A program made the position numbers and the translations under genes. The notes beneath the pieces are model-generated. The model saw nothing but the letters and a program-made list of their open reading frames with translations, ran no database searches and was not told where the DNA came from. 64,000 bases of DNA. Origin: Comamonas suwonensis. GTDB lineage: Bacteria; Pseudomonadota; Gammaproteobacteria; Burkholderiales; Burkholderiaceae_C. This document shows positions 15,824 through 25,630 of this stretch, in pieces (the stretch's first letter is position 1; each line of letters begins with the position of its first letter). The DNA lies in the NCBI RefSeq assembly GCF_012844455.2, contig NZ_JABBCQ020000012.1, positions 1 through 64,000 of the forward strand, given 5' to 3'.

Positions 15824-16903
15824 ATGACATCAGTCCAACTGACCCGCAGAAGCGCAGCCTTGCTGATGCTAGCTAGCCTGGCCGCCTGCGGTGGTGGTGG
15901 CGGAGGGAATGACGGAGGGGAAACTGGCGGTGGTTCGGATGGCGGATCGGGCGGTAACTCTGGCGGAGGTGATGGCGGGGGCAATAACGGAGGCGGTAAC
16001 GGTGGTGGTGCCGGCAATCAGGCCGTAACGGGGACCTACAAGTTGGGTGGTCAGACCGCTACCAGCCATGCGCAGATGCTGGATGCCGCCAACAGCATGG
16101 GTGCAGACGGCTACGTGCTGTTCAGCTCGCTGGCGGGCTCGATCTCTCCGACCGGTGCGGAGATCGGCGACTTCTATCTCACCGATTCCGCCCATGCCGG
16201 GCGTAAGTTCAGCTATGTCAATCCTGCGGCACAGCCATCGCGCATCGGCTTTCTGGCACAGCTGAATCAACAGGGCAGCAGCGGATATATGTACAAGTCC
16301 GATGCGGTGTTCAGCGATGTTAGCGACATCCGCAGCGTCTATGTCAAGGACAACAGCCGCAGCGACCAGTTCAGCTACAGAGCGGTGACGCCGGTGGGGA
16401 CGACCGCCGAAGACTTTGCGGCGGAGCTGAACGGGCAAGGGGCCGAAGGCTATCGCTATCTGGGTCCTCAGATCATCAACAACGAGCTGTTCAGTCTGTA
16501 TGCCAAGCGCAATGACAGCGTCACCTATAGCTACCAGGTCGACAAACTCAGCAGCCCTTCCTCGGCTGCCGATGCTGCACAGATGAGAGCGCGTCTGGCC
16601 CAAAAGGGTGCGGACGGCTGGTTCATTCGCGGCACGCAGGGGCTGGGTAGCGACCCGATGAACATGAACTATGTGGATGTCTTCGAGAAAAGCTCGGCAC
16701 AGAATGGCGCCATCGAATATCTGGTTGAGGCCTCGTCAGTCAATGACGCGCTCACAACCCAGCTGAGCAATATGAACGCCAATGCGGCCAAAGGCTTCTT
16801 CTACTTCAGCGGCATCATGACCGCCGACAACAAGACCAGCACCATCTACGTCAAGAACAGCGCGTGGATGATTCATCCGCTGGCTGGAGTGTCCTTCCCC
16901 TGA
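15824..16903 (+). CDS. Gly-rich-linker lipoprotein with five tandem repeats
   Basis: A 359-residue predicted lipoprotein. The signal peptide with lipobox 'SLAAC' puts the acylated Cys at position 22. A low-complexity Gly/Asn/Ser/Asp linker follows to about residue 66, as in surface-tethered lipoproteins. The rest consists of about five imperfect 50-57-residue units starting near residues 85, 143, 198, 253 and 309. Each begins with a helix ending 'L-N-x-x-G-x-x-G-Y' and continues with 'xYVKDxxxxxxFSY' strands. I recognise no family; the units recall small alpha/beta repeats of the DUF4177 kind. GAGGAG precedes the ATG. It is divergent from the response regulator and has a strong terminator. 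Confidence 0.8.
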   Translation: MTSVQLTRRSAALLMLASLAACGGGGGGNDGGETGGGSDGGSGGNSGGGDGGGNNGGGNGGGAGNQAVTGTYKLGGQTATSHAQMLDAANSMGADGYVLFSSLAGSISPTGAEIGDFYLTDSAHAGRKFSYVNPAAQPSRIGFLAQLNQQGSSGYMYKSDAVFSDVSDIRSVYVKDNSRSDQFSYRAVTPVGTTAEDFAAELNGQGAEGYRYLGPQIINNELFSLYAKRNDSVTYSYQVDKLSSPSSAADAAQMRARLAQKGADGWFIRGTQGLGSDPMNMNYVDVFEKSSAQNGAIEYLVEASSVNDALTTQLSNMNANAAKGFFYFSGIMTADNKTSTIYVKNSAWMIHPLAGVSFP

Positions 16904-16952
16904 ACTTGAAAAGGGCGTGAGCGCATAATATCGCCCTCCGTTTCTTGATTCG

Positions 16953-16975
16953 AGGCGCCGCTGGGCGCCTTTTTT
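16953..16975 (+). terminator. Intrinsic terminator of the lipoprotein gene
   Basis: A 7-bp GC-rich stem (AGGCGCC/GGCGCCT), a 4-base loop and a run of six T, located 50 bases after the lipoprotein stop. Confidence 0.85.
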
Positions 16976-17004
16976 GCATCCGACGATGCGCTGGTAATGC
17001 TTCC

Positions 17005-17730
17005 ATGACTGCTTTTGATGCTGTGCTTTTTGACTGTGATGGCGTGCTGGTCGACAGCGAATCCATTACCAACCGCGTGCTGTGCACCATGCTCAACGAA
17101 TCGGGCTGGGCCATCAGCCAGGAGCAGTGCACGCGCGACTTCATCGGAAAGACCGTGCGCAGCCAGGCCGCGGTGATTGAAGCCCATACCGGCAAGCCTT
17201 TGACCGATGCATGGATGGCCGAGTTCTACGACCGCCGCAACGCCGCCTTGAATGCCGAACTGGTGGCGATTGATGGCGCGCTGGAGGCCGTTAAGCAGAT
17301 GCACGCGATGTGCAACGGCCGCATTGCCTGCGCCTCGGGAGCAGACCGCGCCAAGGTGGAGATGCAGCTGGCCAAGGTCGGCATGTCTGCGTACTTTGAA
17401 GGCCATGTTTATAGCGGTCATGAGATGCCGCGCAGCAAGCCCTTCCCCGATGTGTATCTGGCAGCCGCCAAGGCGCTGAATGCGGACCCCGCCCAATGCC
17501 TGGTGGTGGAAGACACGGTGACGGGCGTGCAGGCGGGCGTTGCCGCGGGCGCAACCGTTTGGGGCTACTTCCCTGCGGATCAGGGGCACGCATCGGCAGA
17601 GCAGTTGCTGGAGGCCGGTGCCGCCTGCGTTTTTGGCGATATGGGTGACTTGCCCGCCATGTTTGATGCAGTGCGCAAGAGCGCAATCAGCATGGTTGCG
17701 GGTGATGGCTATGAGCATGAAATCCAGTAA
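17005..17730 (+). CDS. HAD-IA family hydrolase (phosphatase)
   Basis: A 241-residue haloacid-dehalogenase-superfamily phosphatase of subfamily IA. Motif I is 'FDCDGVLVDSE' at residues 6-16, motif II 'CASGADRAKV' (about residue 110), motif III 'KPFPDVYLAAAK' and motif IV 'VVEDTVTGVQAG' (about residue 172). It resembles phosphoglycolate or sugar-phosphate phosphatases such as YieH/YniC; the substrate is not fixed by sequence. The ATG at 17005 puts the first motif at the usual distance; an upstream in-frame start at 16945 would lie inside the terminator. It converges on the DUF4336 gene 13 bases away. Confidence 0.88.
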   Translation: MTAFDAVLFDCDGVLVDSESITNRVLCTMLNESGWAISQEQCTRDFIGKTVRSQAAVIEAHTGKPLTDAWMAEFYDRRNAALNAELVAIDGALEAVKQMHAMCNGRIACASGADRAKVEMQLAKVGMSAYFEGHVYSGHEMPRSKPFPDVYLAAAKALNADPAQCLVVEDTVTGVQAGVAAGATVWGYFPADQGHASAEQLLEAGAACVFGDMGDLPAMFDAVRKSAISMVAGDGYEHEIQ

Positions 17731-17743
17731 AGCCGGCTGTTGA

Positions 17744-18439
17744 TTAGTCCCAGATTGATAGCGCCTCTCGCAGGCGCTGCATGGGCTGATCGTCAATAAC
17801 GCTGTTGTGCAGCAGTATCACGCGCTGCACGTCCAGGTTTTTGACCTGCTGCACCCACGCGCGCACGGCGGTTTTATCCCTGACCAGCAAGCGCACGGTG
17901 CGCGGCACAGTCAGGCGCTCATGCCCGCCCGTGAGCCCCAGATACATGCGCACTGGCAGGCTCAGCGGGCCTTGCCAGCATTGCAGAACGTCGGTGGCAA
18001 TCAGGCTGCCACTGGCGGGGTGAAACCACAGTGTTTCATCCAGCAGTGCAAGGCCGTCCAGATGAATGCATTGCAGCTCGCCCGCCCAGGGCGCTTCGTC
18101 GTCGGCGGGTAATGGTTCCAGCAGTGGCTGGTCGGGGTGCTTGCGCAGCACGCCTGCGGTTCCATACAGCCGGGCCTGTGGATAAAGTTTGGCCAGCTTG
18201 CCGACAAACAGATGGTGCATGGCGCTGGGGGCAACGATGTGGCGCAGCGGCCCGATGGCATCGAGCGCCGATTTTTGCACGGGCGACAGCGGCACGGCGG
18301 AGTGAGAGAACAGGCTGCCATCAGCCAGTCGTATTACCGTCATGCGCGTGCTGACCTTCATTCCGGCATTGGTGAATGGATAGTGGAGACTCCATACTCC
18401 ATCTGTGATGGATTGCCATTTCTCTGTTGACTCTTGCAT
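17744..18439 (-). CDS. DUF4336 domain protein (degenerate MBL-like)
   Basis: A 231-residue protein of the DUF4336 family, which has a metallo-beta-lactamase-like layout: 'DGVWSLHYPFTNAGMKVSTRM', 'GPLRHIVAPSAMHHLFVG' and 'GSLIATDVLQC'. No complete HxHxDH metal site is visible, so hydrolase activity is doubtful; the function is unknown. The ATG at 18439 is preceded by AAGGAG and lies 14 bases after the AraC-type regulator stop, so the two genes form an operon. A longer frame would overlap the regulator and is less likely. Confidence 0.82.
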   Translation of the reverse strand: MQESTEKWQSITDGVWSLHYPFTNAGMKVSTRMTVIRLADGSLFSHSAVPLSPVQKSALDAIGPLRHIVAPSAMHHLFVGKLAKLYPQARLYGTAGVLRKHPDQPLLEPLPADDEAPWAGELQCIHLDGLALLDETLWFHPASGSLIATDVLQCWQGPLSLPVRMYLGLTGGHERLTVPRTVRLLVRDKTAVRAWVQQVKNLDVQRVILLHNSVIDDQPMQRLREALSIWD

Positions 18440-18453
18440 GCTGGCTCCTTGGC

Positions 18454-19530
18454 TTATGCGGCGCGCTGACCGGCAGTCTTGCGAAATTCTGAGGGCGACA
18501 TTCCCGTCCACAGCCTAAAGGCGCGGATAAAACTTTTGTCGTTCATAAAGCCGCAGGCCTGCGCCACGCGCTTGATGGGGCGGCTGGTGCGCAGCAGCAG
18601 CGCAATCGCACGTTCACGTCGAATGTCGTCCTTCAGCGCTTGCAGTGAAATACCCTCTTCTTTGAGCTGACGGTGCAGGCTGCGTTGCGACAGGTGCAGC
18701 TGGCGCGAGAGGGTTTCGGCCGTCTGCTGCTCTTCACCGCTGGCTGCCAGTAGCTGGCGCACGCGCTGCACCAGTGTTTTCTCGCGCTGATAGGGCCGCA
18801 CCTGAATGGGCAGGGCGCGTTGCAGCATGTGGTTGAGCGCGGTCTCATCGCGCGCCAGCGGGGCCTGCAGCCAGCGCGCTTCAAACTGCAGGCTGGCAAC
18901 CGGCGCATCAAACCCGATGCTGCCCGGCGCAAACAGCACCTTGTAGACATTGGCATGGGCCGGTGTGGCAAATGGAAAGCTGGCGTGCAGCAGGCTGATG
19001 GGTTCGTTGATGAGCCAGCTGGCAAAACCATGAATATTGCGCAGCACTGACACCAGGCAGAACTCGCGCATGGCACCCAGTGCACGGCTTTCATGCAGGG
19101 TGAGCGTGGCCGTGCCTGCCTGCTCGCTGAGCTGTAGCTGAATGTCGCCCGTAATCAGCCCGTGGTGGCGGCACCAGCGCGCCAGAGCCAGACCGAGATT
19201 GGGGGCGCTGATGCTGGCACGGGCCAGCATGCCGTAGCTGCCCCAGGGCAGGCGGCGCTCGAACCATCCCAGCCCTTCATCGTCCAGCTCGCGCATGGCG
19301 GCGTCTGAAAGGGCCTCCATCTGCAAGGCCGTGATGCACTCGCTCGCATTGTTTACCAGACTTGGCGGGATTTGTGCCTTTTCAAGTGCGGCCAGTGGTG
19401 ACATCTGTCTTTGCTCATAGGCCCGGATGATGGGCTGAACAAACGCCATGGGGGTAATTGCCGGGTGCGATTTGAGCACGGAACTGGCATGGTGTGGCAG
19501 TGGAGTCTTGATCAGTGAAGGCGTCAGCAT
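18454..19530 (-). CDS. AraC-family transcriptional regulator
   Basis: A 358-residue regulator with the N-terminal arabinose-binding-like domain of the OruR/ArgR-type AraC group (residues 25-210) and a C-terminal double HTH: 'TAETLSRQLHLSQRSLHRQL' and 'RPIKRVAQACGFMNDKSFIRAFRLWTG' (residues 265-350). The effector is unknown. It is divergent from the acyl-CoA synthetase gene (85 bases between starts) and is followed by the DUF4336 gene. It may control either neighbour. Confidence 0.92.
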   Translation of the reverse strand: MLTPSLIKTPLPHHASSVLKSHPAITPMAFVQPIIRAYEQRQMSPLAALEKAQIPPSLVNNASECITALQMEALSDAAMRELDDEGLGWFERRLPWGSYGMLARASISAPNLGLALARWCRHHGLITGDIQLQLSEQAGTATLTLHESRALGAMREFCLVSVLRNIHGFASWLINEPISLLHASFPFATPAHANVYKVLFAPGSIGFDAPVASLQFEARWLQAPLARDETALNHMLQRALPIQVRPYQREKTLVQRVRQLLAASGEEQQTAETLSRQLHLSQRSLHRQLKEEGISLQALKDDIRRERAIALLLRTSRPIKRVAQACGFMNDKSFIRAFRLWTGMSPSEFRKTAGQRAA

Positions 19531-19615
19531 TTGGCAATTATTGCAACCTGTCTGACTTTATCTGAACAGGGCTTGCCCTTATTCTGGGCTGAATTCGGTG
19601 CCGAGGAGACCCGTG

Positions 19616-21334
<1,719 letters not shown>

Positions 21335-21409
21335 GCGAGAAGCAGGGGCAGAAAAAACAAGCTAGTGGAGCGTGATCGCTCTGAGAGACCAACATTCAAA
21401 AGGCAAGCA

Positions 21410-23017
21410 ATGAGCATTCTGGGGACACAATTGAATTCGCGTTCTGCGGACTTTCTGGCCAACGCCGCCGCCATGCAGACGCTGGTGAATGATCTGCATG
21501 CGCGCTGCGACCTGAACGCGCTGGGCGGCAATGAAGCGGCTCGCGCCAAGCATGTGGCACGCGGCAAGCTGCTGCCACGCGAGCGCGTGCAGCGCCTGCT
21601 GGATGCGGGCACGCCGTTTTTGGAGCTCTCGCCACTGGCTGCGCTCAATATGTATGGCAACGATGCACCGGGTGCGGGCGTCATCGCCGGTGTGGGCCGT
21701 GTCAGCGGTGTGGACTGCATGATCGTCTGTAACGACGCCACAGTTAAGGGCGGCACCTACTACCCCATGACGGTGAAGAAGCATCTGCGCGCGCAGGAGG
21801 TGGCGGCGCAGAACCATCTGCCCTGCATCTATCTGGTGGACTCGGGTGGTGCCAACCTGCCCAATCAGGATGAGGTCTTCCCTGACCGTGAACACTTTGG
21901 CCGCATCTTCTTCAATCAGGCCAATATGAGTGCACAGGGCATTGCCCAGATCGCTGTGGTCATGGGCAGTTGCACGGCGGGCGGCGCCTATGTGCCGGCC
22001 ATGAGCGATGAGTCCATCATCGTCAAAAACCAGGGCACGATTTTTCTCGGTGGCCCGCCGCTGGTGAAGGCCGCCACGGGTGAGGTCGTCAGCGCCGAGG
22101 ATCTGGGCGGCGGCGATGTGCATACGCGCCTTTCGGGCGTGGCCGACCATCTGGCCGAAAACGATTTGCACGCGCTGGCGCTGGCACGCCAGGCTGTTGC
22201 CAATTTGAATAGAAAAAAGCCGCAAGCCCAGGCAGATCAAGCGCCAGCAGCTCCTCTTTTTGAGGATCATGAGCTGTATGGTGTGATCCCCGTCGATACC
22301 CGCAAGCCTTTTGATGTGCGCGAGATCATTGCCCGCATCGTGGACGGCAGCCAGTTTGACGAATTCAAGGCGCGCTTTGGCAACACGCTGGTTTGCGGGT
22401 TTGCGCGCATCGAAGGCATGCAGGTTGGCATCATCGCCAACAACGGCATTTTGTTTTCCGAGTCTGCCGTCAAGGGCGCGCACTTCATCGAGCTGTGCTG
22501 CCAGCGCAAGGTGCCGCTGGTGTTTTTGCAGAACATCACCGGCTTTATGGTGGGCCGCAAGTACGAGAACGAAGGCATTGCCCGCCACGGTGCCAAGCTG
22601 GTCACGGCTGTGGCCACGGCGGCGGTTCCCAAATTCACCATCATCATTGGCGGCAGCTTTGGCGCCGGCAATTACGGCATGTGCGGCCGCGCTTATTCGC
22701 CGCGCTTTTTGTGGATGTGGCCTAACGCGCGCATCAGCGTGATGGGCGGAGAGCAGGCCGCCAGCGTGCTGGCCACTGTCAAGCGCGATGGTATTGAGTC
22801 CAAGGGCGGTAGCTGGAGTGCCGAGGAGGAAGAGGGTTTCAAAGCCCCGATTCGCCAGCAGTACGAAGACCAGGGCCATCCTTACTACGCCACGGCCCGC
22901 CTGTGGGATGACGGTGTCATCGACCCGGCCGACACGCGCCGCGTGCTGGCGCTGGGGCTGGCTGCATCGCGCAACGCACCGATTGAAGACACCCGGTTCG
23001 GCGTCTTCCGCATGTAA
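21410..23017 (+). CDS. liuB: 3-Methylcrotonyl-CoA carboxylase beta subunit (carboxyltransferase)
   Basis: A 535-residue carboxyltransferase subunit. It transfers the carboxyl group from biotin on LiuD to 3-methylcrotonyl-CoA, giving 3-methylglutaconyl-CoA. Family hallmarks are '[15 protein letters not shown]', '[20 protein letters not shown]', the oxyanion Gly-rich '[16 protein letters not shown]', '[17 protein letters not shown]' and '[16 protein letters not shown]' near the C-terminus. The ATG at 21410 gives the usual family length. Residues about 265-282 ('[15 protein letters not shown]') are encoded by a piece of interspersed repeat A located in a surface linker between the N and C domains. 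Confidence 0.96.
   Translation: MSILGTQLNSRSADFLANAAAMQTLVNDLHARCDLNALGGNEAARAKHVARGKLLPRERVQRLLDAGTPFLELSPLAALNMYGNDAPGAGVIAGVGRVSGVDCMIVCNDATVKGGTYYPMTVKKHLRAQEVAAQNHLPCIYLVDSGGANLPNQDEVFPDREHFGRIFFNQANMSAQGIAQIAVVMGSCTAGGAYVPAMSDESIIVKNQGTIFLGGPPLVKAATGEVVSAEDLGGGDVHTRLSGVADHLAENDLHALALARQAVANLNRKKPQAQADQAPAAPLFEDHELYGVIPVDTRKPFDVREIIARIVDGSQFDEFKARFGNTLVCGFARIEGMQVGIIANNGILFSESAVKGAHFIELCCQRKVPLVFLQNITGFMVGRKYENEGIARHGAKLVTAVATAAVPKFTIIIGGSFGAGNYGMCGRAYSPRFLWMWPNARISVMGGEQAASVLATVKRDGIESKGGSWSAEEEEGFKAPIRQQYEDQGHPYYATARLWDDGVIDPADTRRVLALGLAASRNAPIEDTRFGVFRM
22203..22262 (-). repeat. Repeat family A half-element inside liuB
   Basis: The minus strand reads GAGGAGCTGCTGGCGCTTG and, further on, GGGCTTGCGGC, bordered by A/T-rich ends. 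These are the arms of the interspersed repeat. The copy stays in frame and encodes a Gln/Ala/Pro-rich linker peptide of LiuB, where related proteins have a short variable loop. Confidence 0.6.
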
Positions 23018-23036
23018 AAACGGCAAGGTACAGATC

Positions 23037-23963
23037 ATGAAGCGCCACCATTTTTTCATTGCACTCTCGTCGCTGCTGCTGGTGTTGCCCATGGCGGCAA
23101 GGGCAGAACTGGTTGTGCAGCAAGTGGATGTGCGTATTCCCGTCGCCGTGCCTGCTGCCGGTGCATCGCCCGCGCACACGGCCGAGCTTGTGGGCCATGT
23201 TTACCGGCCACAGGCCGGCGGGCCGTGGGGGCTGGTGGTGCTCAGCCACGGCACGCCCAGCGGCAAAGAGGCGCGTGAGGCATTGACGGAGCGCTACGCA
23301 CCGCAGGCCCGTGCCATTGCGGCACTGGGCTATGTGGTGGTGACGGGTTTGCGCCGGGGTTATGGCGCATCTGATGGGCCGCTGGCCGACCGTTATGGCC
23401 GCTGCGAGACTCCAGATTACATCCATGCCGCGCAAGAGGCTGCGCGTGATGTGGCGGCCATCATGGTCTATGGCCAGAAGCTGCCCGATGTGGATGCCGC
23501 CAAGGTGGTGCTGCTGGGCAAGTCTGCCGGGGGCTTTGCCTCGTTGGCGCTGGCCGCGCAGCAGCCTGCGGGTTTGCGCGGCGTCATCAATTTTGCCGGG
23601 GGGCGTGGTGCCCAGCCGCAGATGCGTGAAAAAGCCAGTGTGTGCGGCGAGCCTGAATTGCTGAAAACCGTGGCCAGTTTTGCCGCCACCAGCCGCGTGC
23701 CGCAGCTGTGGATTTATGCCGAAAACGATAGCTACTTCCGCCCGCCACTGGTGCGCAAGATGGCTCAAAGTTATCAACAGGCCGGACACCCTCTGACGCT
23801 GGTTTTTGTGCCGCCTAGCGGGCATGAAGGCCACCGTTTTTTTGACCTGCCAGCCCACATAGACCAGTGGCTGCCGCAGGTGCGTGAATTTCTCGCGCAG
23901 CAAATGCCGTCCACAGCGATGGCTGCACTGCAAAGCAATCACTCGATGGGAGACAAACCATGA
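23037..23963 (+). CDS. Secreted alpha/beta hydrolase
   Basis: A 308-residue hydrolase with a Sec signal peptide ('ALSSLLLVLPMAARA', cleavage near residue 22), so it should act in the periplasm. 'VVLSHGTPSGK' is the oxyanion segment, 'LLGKSAGGFASLA' holds the nucleophile Ser (GxSxG variant GKSAG), 'YAENDSYFRPPLV' the Asp and 'PSGHEGHRFF' the His. Dienelactone-hydrolase-like enzymes share this plan; the substrate is unknown. It sits between liuB and liuC, 19 bases after liuB and overlapping liuC by 4 bases (ATGA). It is therefore embedded in the leucine operon although it is exported. Confidence 0.85.
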   Translation: MKRHHFFIALSSLLLVLPMAARAELVVQQVDVRIPVAVPAAGASPAHTAELVGHVYRPQAGGPWGLVVLSHGTPSGKEAREALTERYAPQARAIAALGYVVVTGLRRGYGASDGPLADRYGRCETPDYIHAAQEAARDVAAIMVYGQKLPDVDAAKVVLLGKSAGGFASLALAAQQPAGLRGVINFAGGRGAQPQMREKASVCGEPELLKTVASFAATSRVPQLWIYAENDSYFRPPLVRKMAQSYQQAGHPLTLVFVPPSGHEGHRFFDLPAHIDQWLPQVREFLAQQMPSTAMAALQSNHSMGDKP

Positions 23964-24742
23964 CCGCTTTGACCTTGACTGTGGATGGTGGCATTGCCCG
24001 CATCACGCTGGCCCAGCCCGAGATTCGCAACGCCTTCAGCGATACCGGCATTGCCGAAATTACCGCCGCCTTTCACAAGGTGGGTGAGCGCGCCGATGTA
24101 CGTGCCGTGGTGCTGGCGGCCGAAGGTCCGGCCTTTTGCGCGGGGGCCGATCTGAACTGGATGCGCCGCATGGCCGATTACTCCCGCGATGAAAACCGCG
24201 TGGACGCCGGTCTGCTGGCCGAGATGCTGCGCACCATCTACGAATGCCCCAAGCCCACGATTGCGCGCGTGCAGGGCGATGTTTATGCCGGTGGCATGGG
24301 CCTGGTGGCTTGCTGCGACATGGCGGTGGCGGTGGATACCGCAGGCTTTTGCCTGAGCGAGGTGAAGATCGGCCTTATCCCGGCCACCATCAGCCCCTAT
24401 GTGCTGCGCGCCATGGGCGCGCGGGCTGCGCACCGCTACTTTCTGACGGGTGAGCGCTTTTCGGCGCAAGAGGCACACCGCATTGGCTATGTGCACGAGG
24501 TGGTGGATGCGGATGGGCTGGATTCCGTGGTCGACGGCTGGCTCAAACATTTGCTCAGCGCAGGCCCGGCGGCGGTGCGCGCCTGCAAGCGGCTGGTGCT
24601 GGATGTGGCCGAGCGTGAAATCAACGAGCAGCTGATTGCCACCACCGTGGAGTCGATTGCCAACATTCGGGCCAGCAACGAGGGGCGTGAAGGCGTTCAG
24701 GCCTTTCTCAACAAACGCAAGCCGAGCTGGCTGCCCGGATGA
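23960..24742 (+). CDS. liuC: Methylglutaconyl-CoA hydratase
   Basis: A 260-residue crotonase-fold enzyme that hydrates 3-methylglutaconyl-CoA to 3-hydroxy-3-methylglutaryl-CoA. 'FCAGADLNWMRRMADYSRDEN' (residues 54-74) is a signature shared by methylglutaconyl-CoA hydratases, and 'GDVYAGGMGLVACCDMAVA' forms the second oxyanion-hole segment, with 'LSEVKIGLIPATISPYV' after it. The start overlaps the stop of the secreted hydrolase. A membrane protein gene (DUF4126) separates it from liuD. Confidence 0.94.
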   Translation: MTALTLTVDGGIARITLAQPEIRNAFSDTGIAEITAAFHKVGERADVRAVVLAAEGPAFCAGADLNWMRRMADYSRDENRVDAGLLAEMLRTIYECPKPTIARVQGDVYAGGMGLVACCDMAVAVDTAGFCLSEVKIGLIPATISPYVLRAMGARAAHRYFLTGERFSAQEAHRIGYVHEVVDADGLDSVVDGWLKHLLSAGPAAVRACKRLVLDVAEREINEQLIATTVESIANIRASNEGREGVQAFLNKRKPSWLPG

Positions 24743-24817
24743 GCGGAGCAAGACCGAACTGACAAACCTTGTGCCGGAGTCGTTTGAGAGTTTCGCCTCT
24801 GCATCAGGAAAAGCACC

Positions 24818-25570
24818 ATGGATATCTGGCAAACCATCATCAGCTGGCTGCACCGCTCAGGCCTGCACATTGACCCCGAAACGGCGCAAGCCGTGGACGA
24901 TGCTGCCACGCAGGTGGGCGACGTCGCAGCAAAGGCAGGGCAGGCCGTGGGCCAGATGGACATGGGTGCCATGCTGGCGTTGGCCGCCGCACTGGGCTGG
25001 GCCAGCGGCTTTCGGCTCTATGCCGTGGTGTTTGTGGTGGGCATGCTGGGTGTCACGGGCGTGATGCCCCTGCCCGGCAGCTTGCATGTGCTGGCTCACC
25101 CCATGGTGCTTGTCATCAGCGGTGGGCTGCTGTTTGTGGAGTTTTTCGCGGACAAGATTCCCGTGGTTGATTCGGTCTGGGACCTGTTTCAGAGCGTGCT
25201 GCGCATCCCTGCCGGGGCGGCGCTGGCAGCCTCGGTCTTTGGTGCGGACAACACCACCATGGCCATGGCTGCCGCGCTGATGGGTGGCACGCTGGCTGCC
25301 ACCAGTCAGGCGGCCAAGACCACAACGCGGGCACTGATCAACACATCGCCAGAACCGTTCTCCAACGTGGGTGCCAGCTTGGCGGAAGACACGGTGTCAC
25401 TGGGCGCGGTCTGGCTGGCGCTGGCCAACCCGCTGGTGTTTGGTGGCGTGCTGCTGGTGGTGGTCATCGTGATGTGGCTGGTGATCTGGGCGCTGTGGCG
25501 CTTTCTCAAGGCGATTTTTCGACGCCTGCGCGGTGACGTCGATGCGCAGGACTCATTGCAAAAAACATAG
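24818..25570 (+). CDS. DUF4126 membrane protein
   Basis: A 250-residue membrane protein of the DUF4126 family. An N-terminal soluble or amphipathic part (residues 1-45) is followed by hydrophobic segments around residues 48-65, 67-85, 90-108, 130-160 and 205-232, with the family-typical 'ALGWASGFRLYAVVFV' and 'LPGSLHVLAHPMVLVISG'. The function is unknown. It lies between liuC and liuD with a clear ribosome site (AGGAAA) and is probably carried along on the same transcript. A transport role for a pathway acid is possible but unsupported. Confidence 0.85.
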   Translation: MDIWQTIISWLHRSGLHIDPETAQAVDDAATQVGDVAAKAGQAVGQMDMGAMLALAAALGWASGFRLYAVVFVVGMLGVTGVMPLPGSLHVLAHPMVLVISGGLLFVEFFADKIPVVDSVWDLFQSVLRIPAGAALAASVFGADNTTMAMAAALMGGTLAATSQAAKTTTRALINTSPEPFSNVGASLAEDTVSLGAVWLALANPLVFGGVLLVVVIVMWLVIWALWRFLKAIFRRLRGDVDAQDSLQKT

Positions 25571-25630
25571 CTTCTTGCGCTCGATGGATGTGCGCTTAAT
25601 GGCAATTTGAACGAGAAAACTGGAGACGAT

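Noticed and set aside
15888-16016. Gly/Asn/Asp-rich coding repeat considered as a simple-sequence expansion or frameshift hotspot
   Set aside because: The codons vary (ggt, ggc, gga, ggg), the frame is intact, and the region fits a lipoprotein stalk. Phase variation by slippage is unlikely.
22788-23036. Extension of the secreted hydrolase frame back into liuB
   Set aside because: The 83 extra codons overlap the well-supported liuB C-terminus in another frame and would bury the clear signal peptide starting at 23037.
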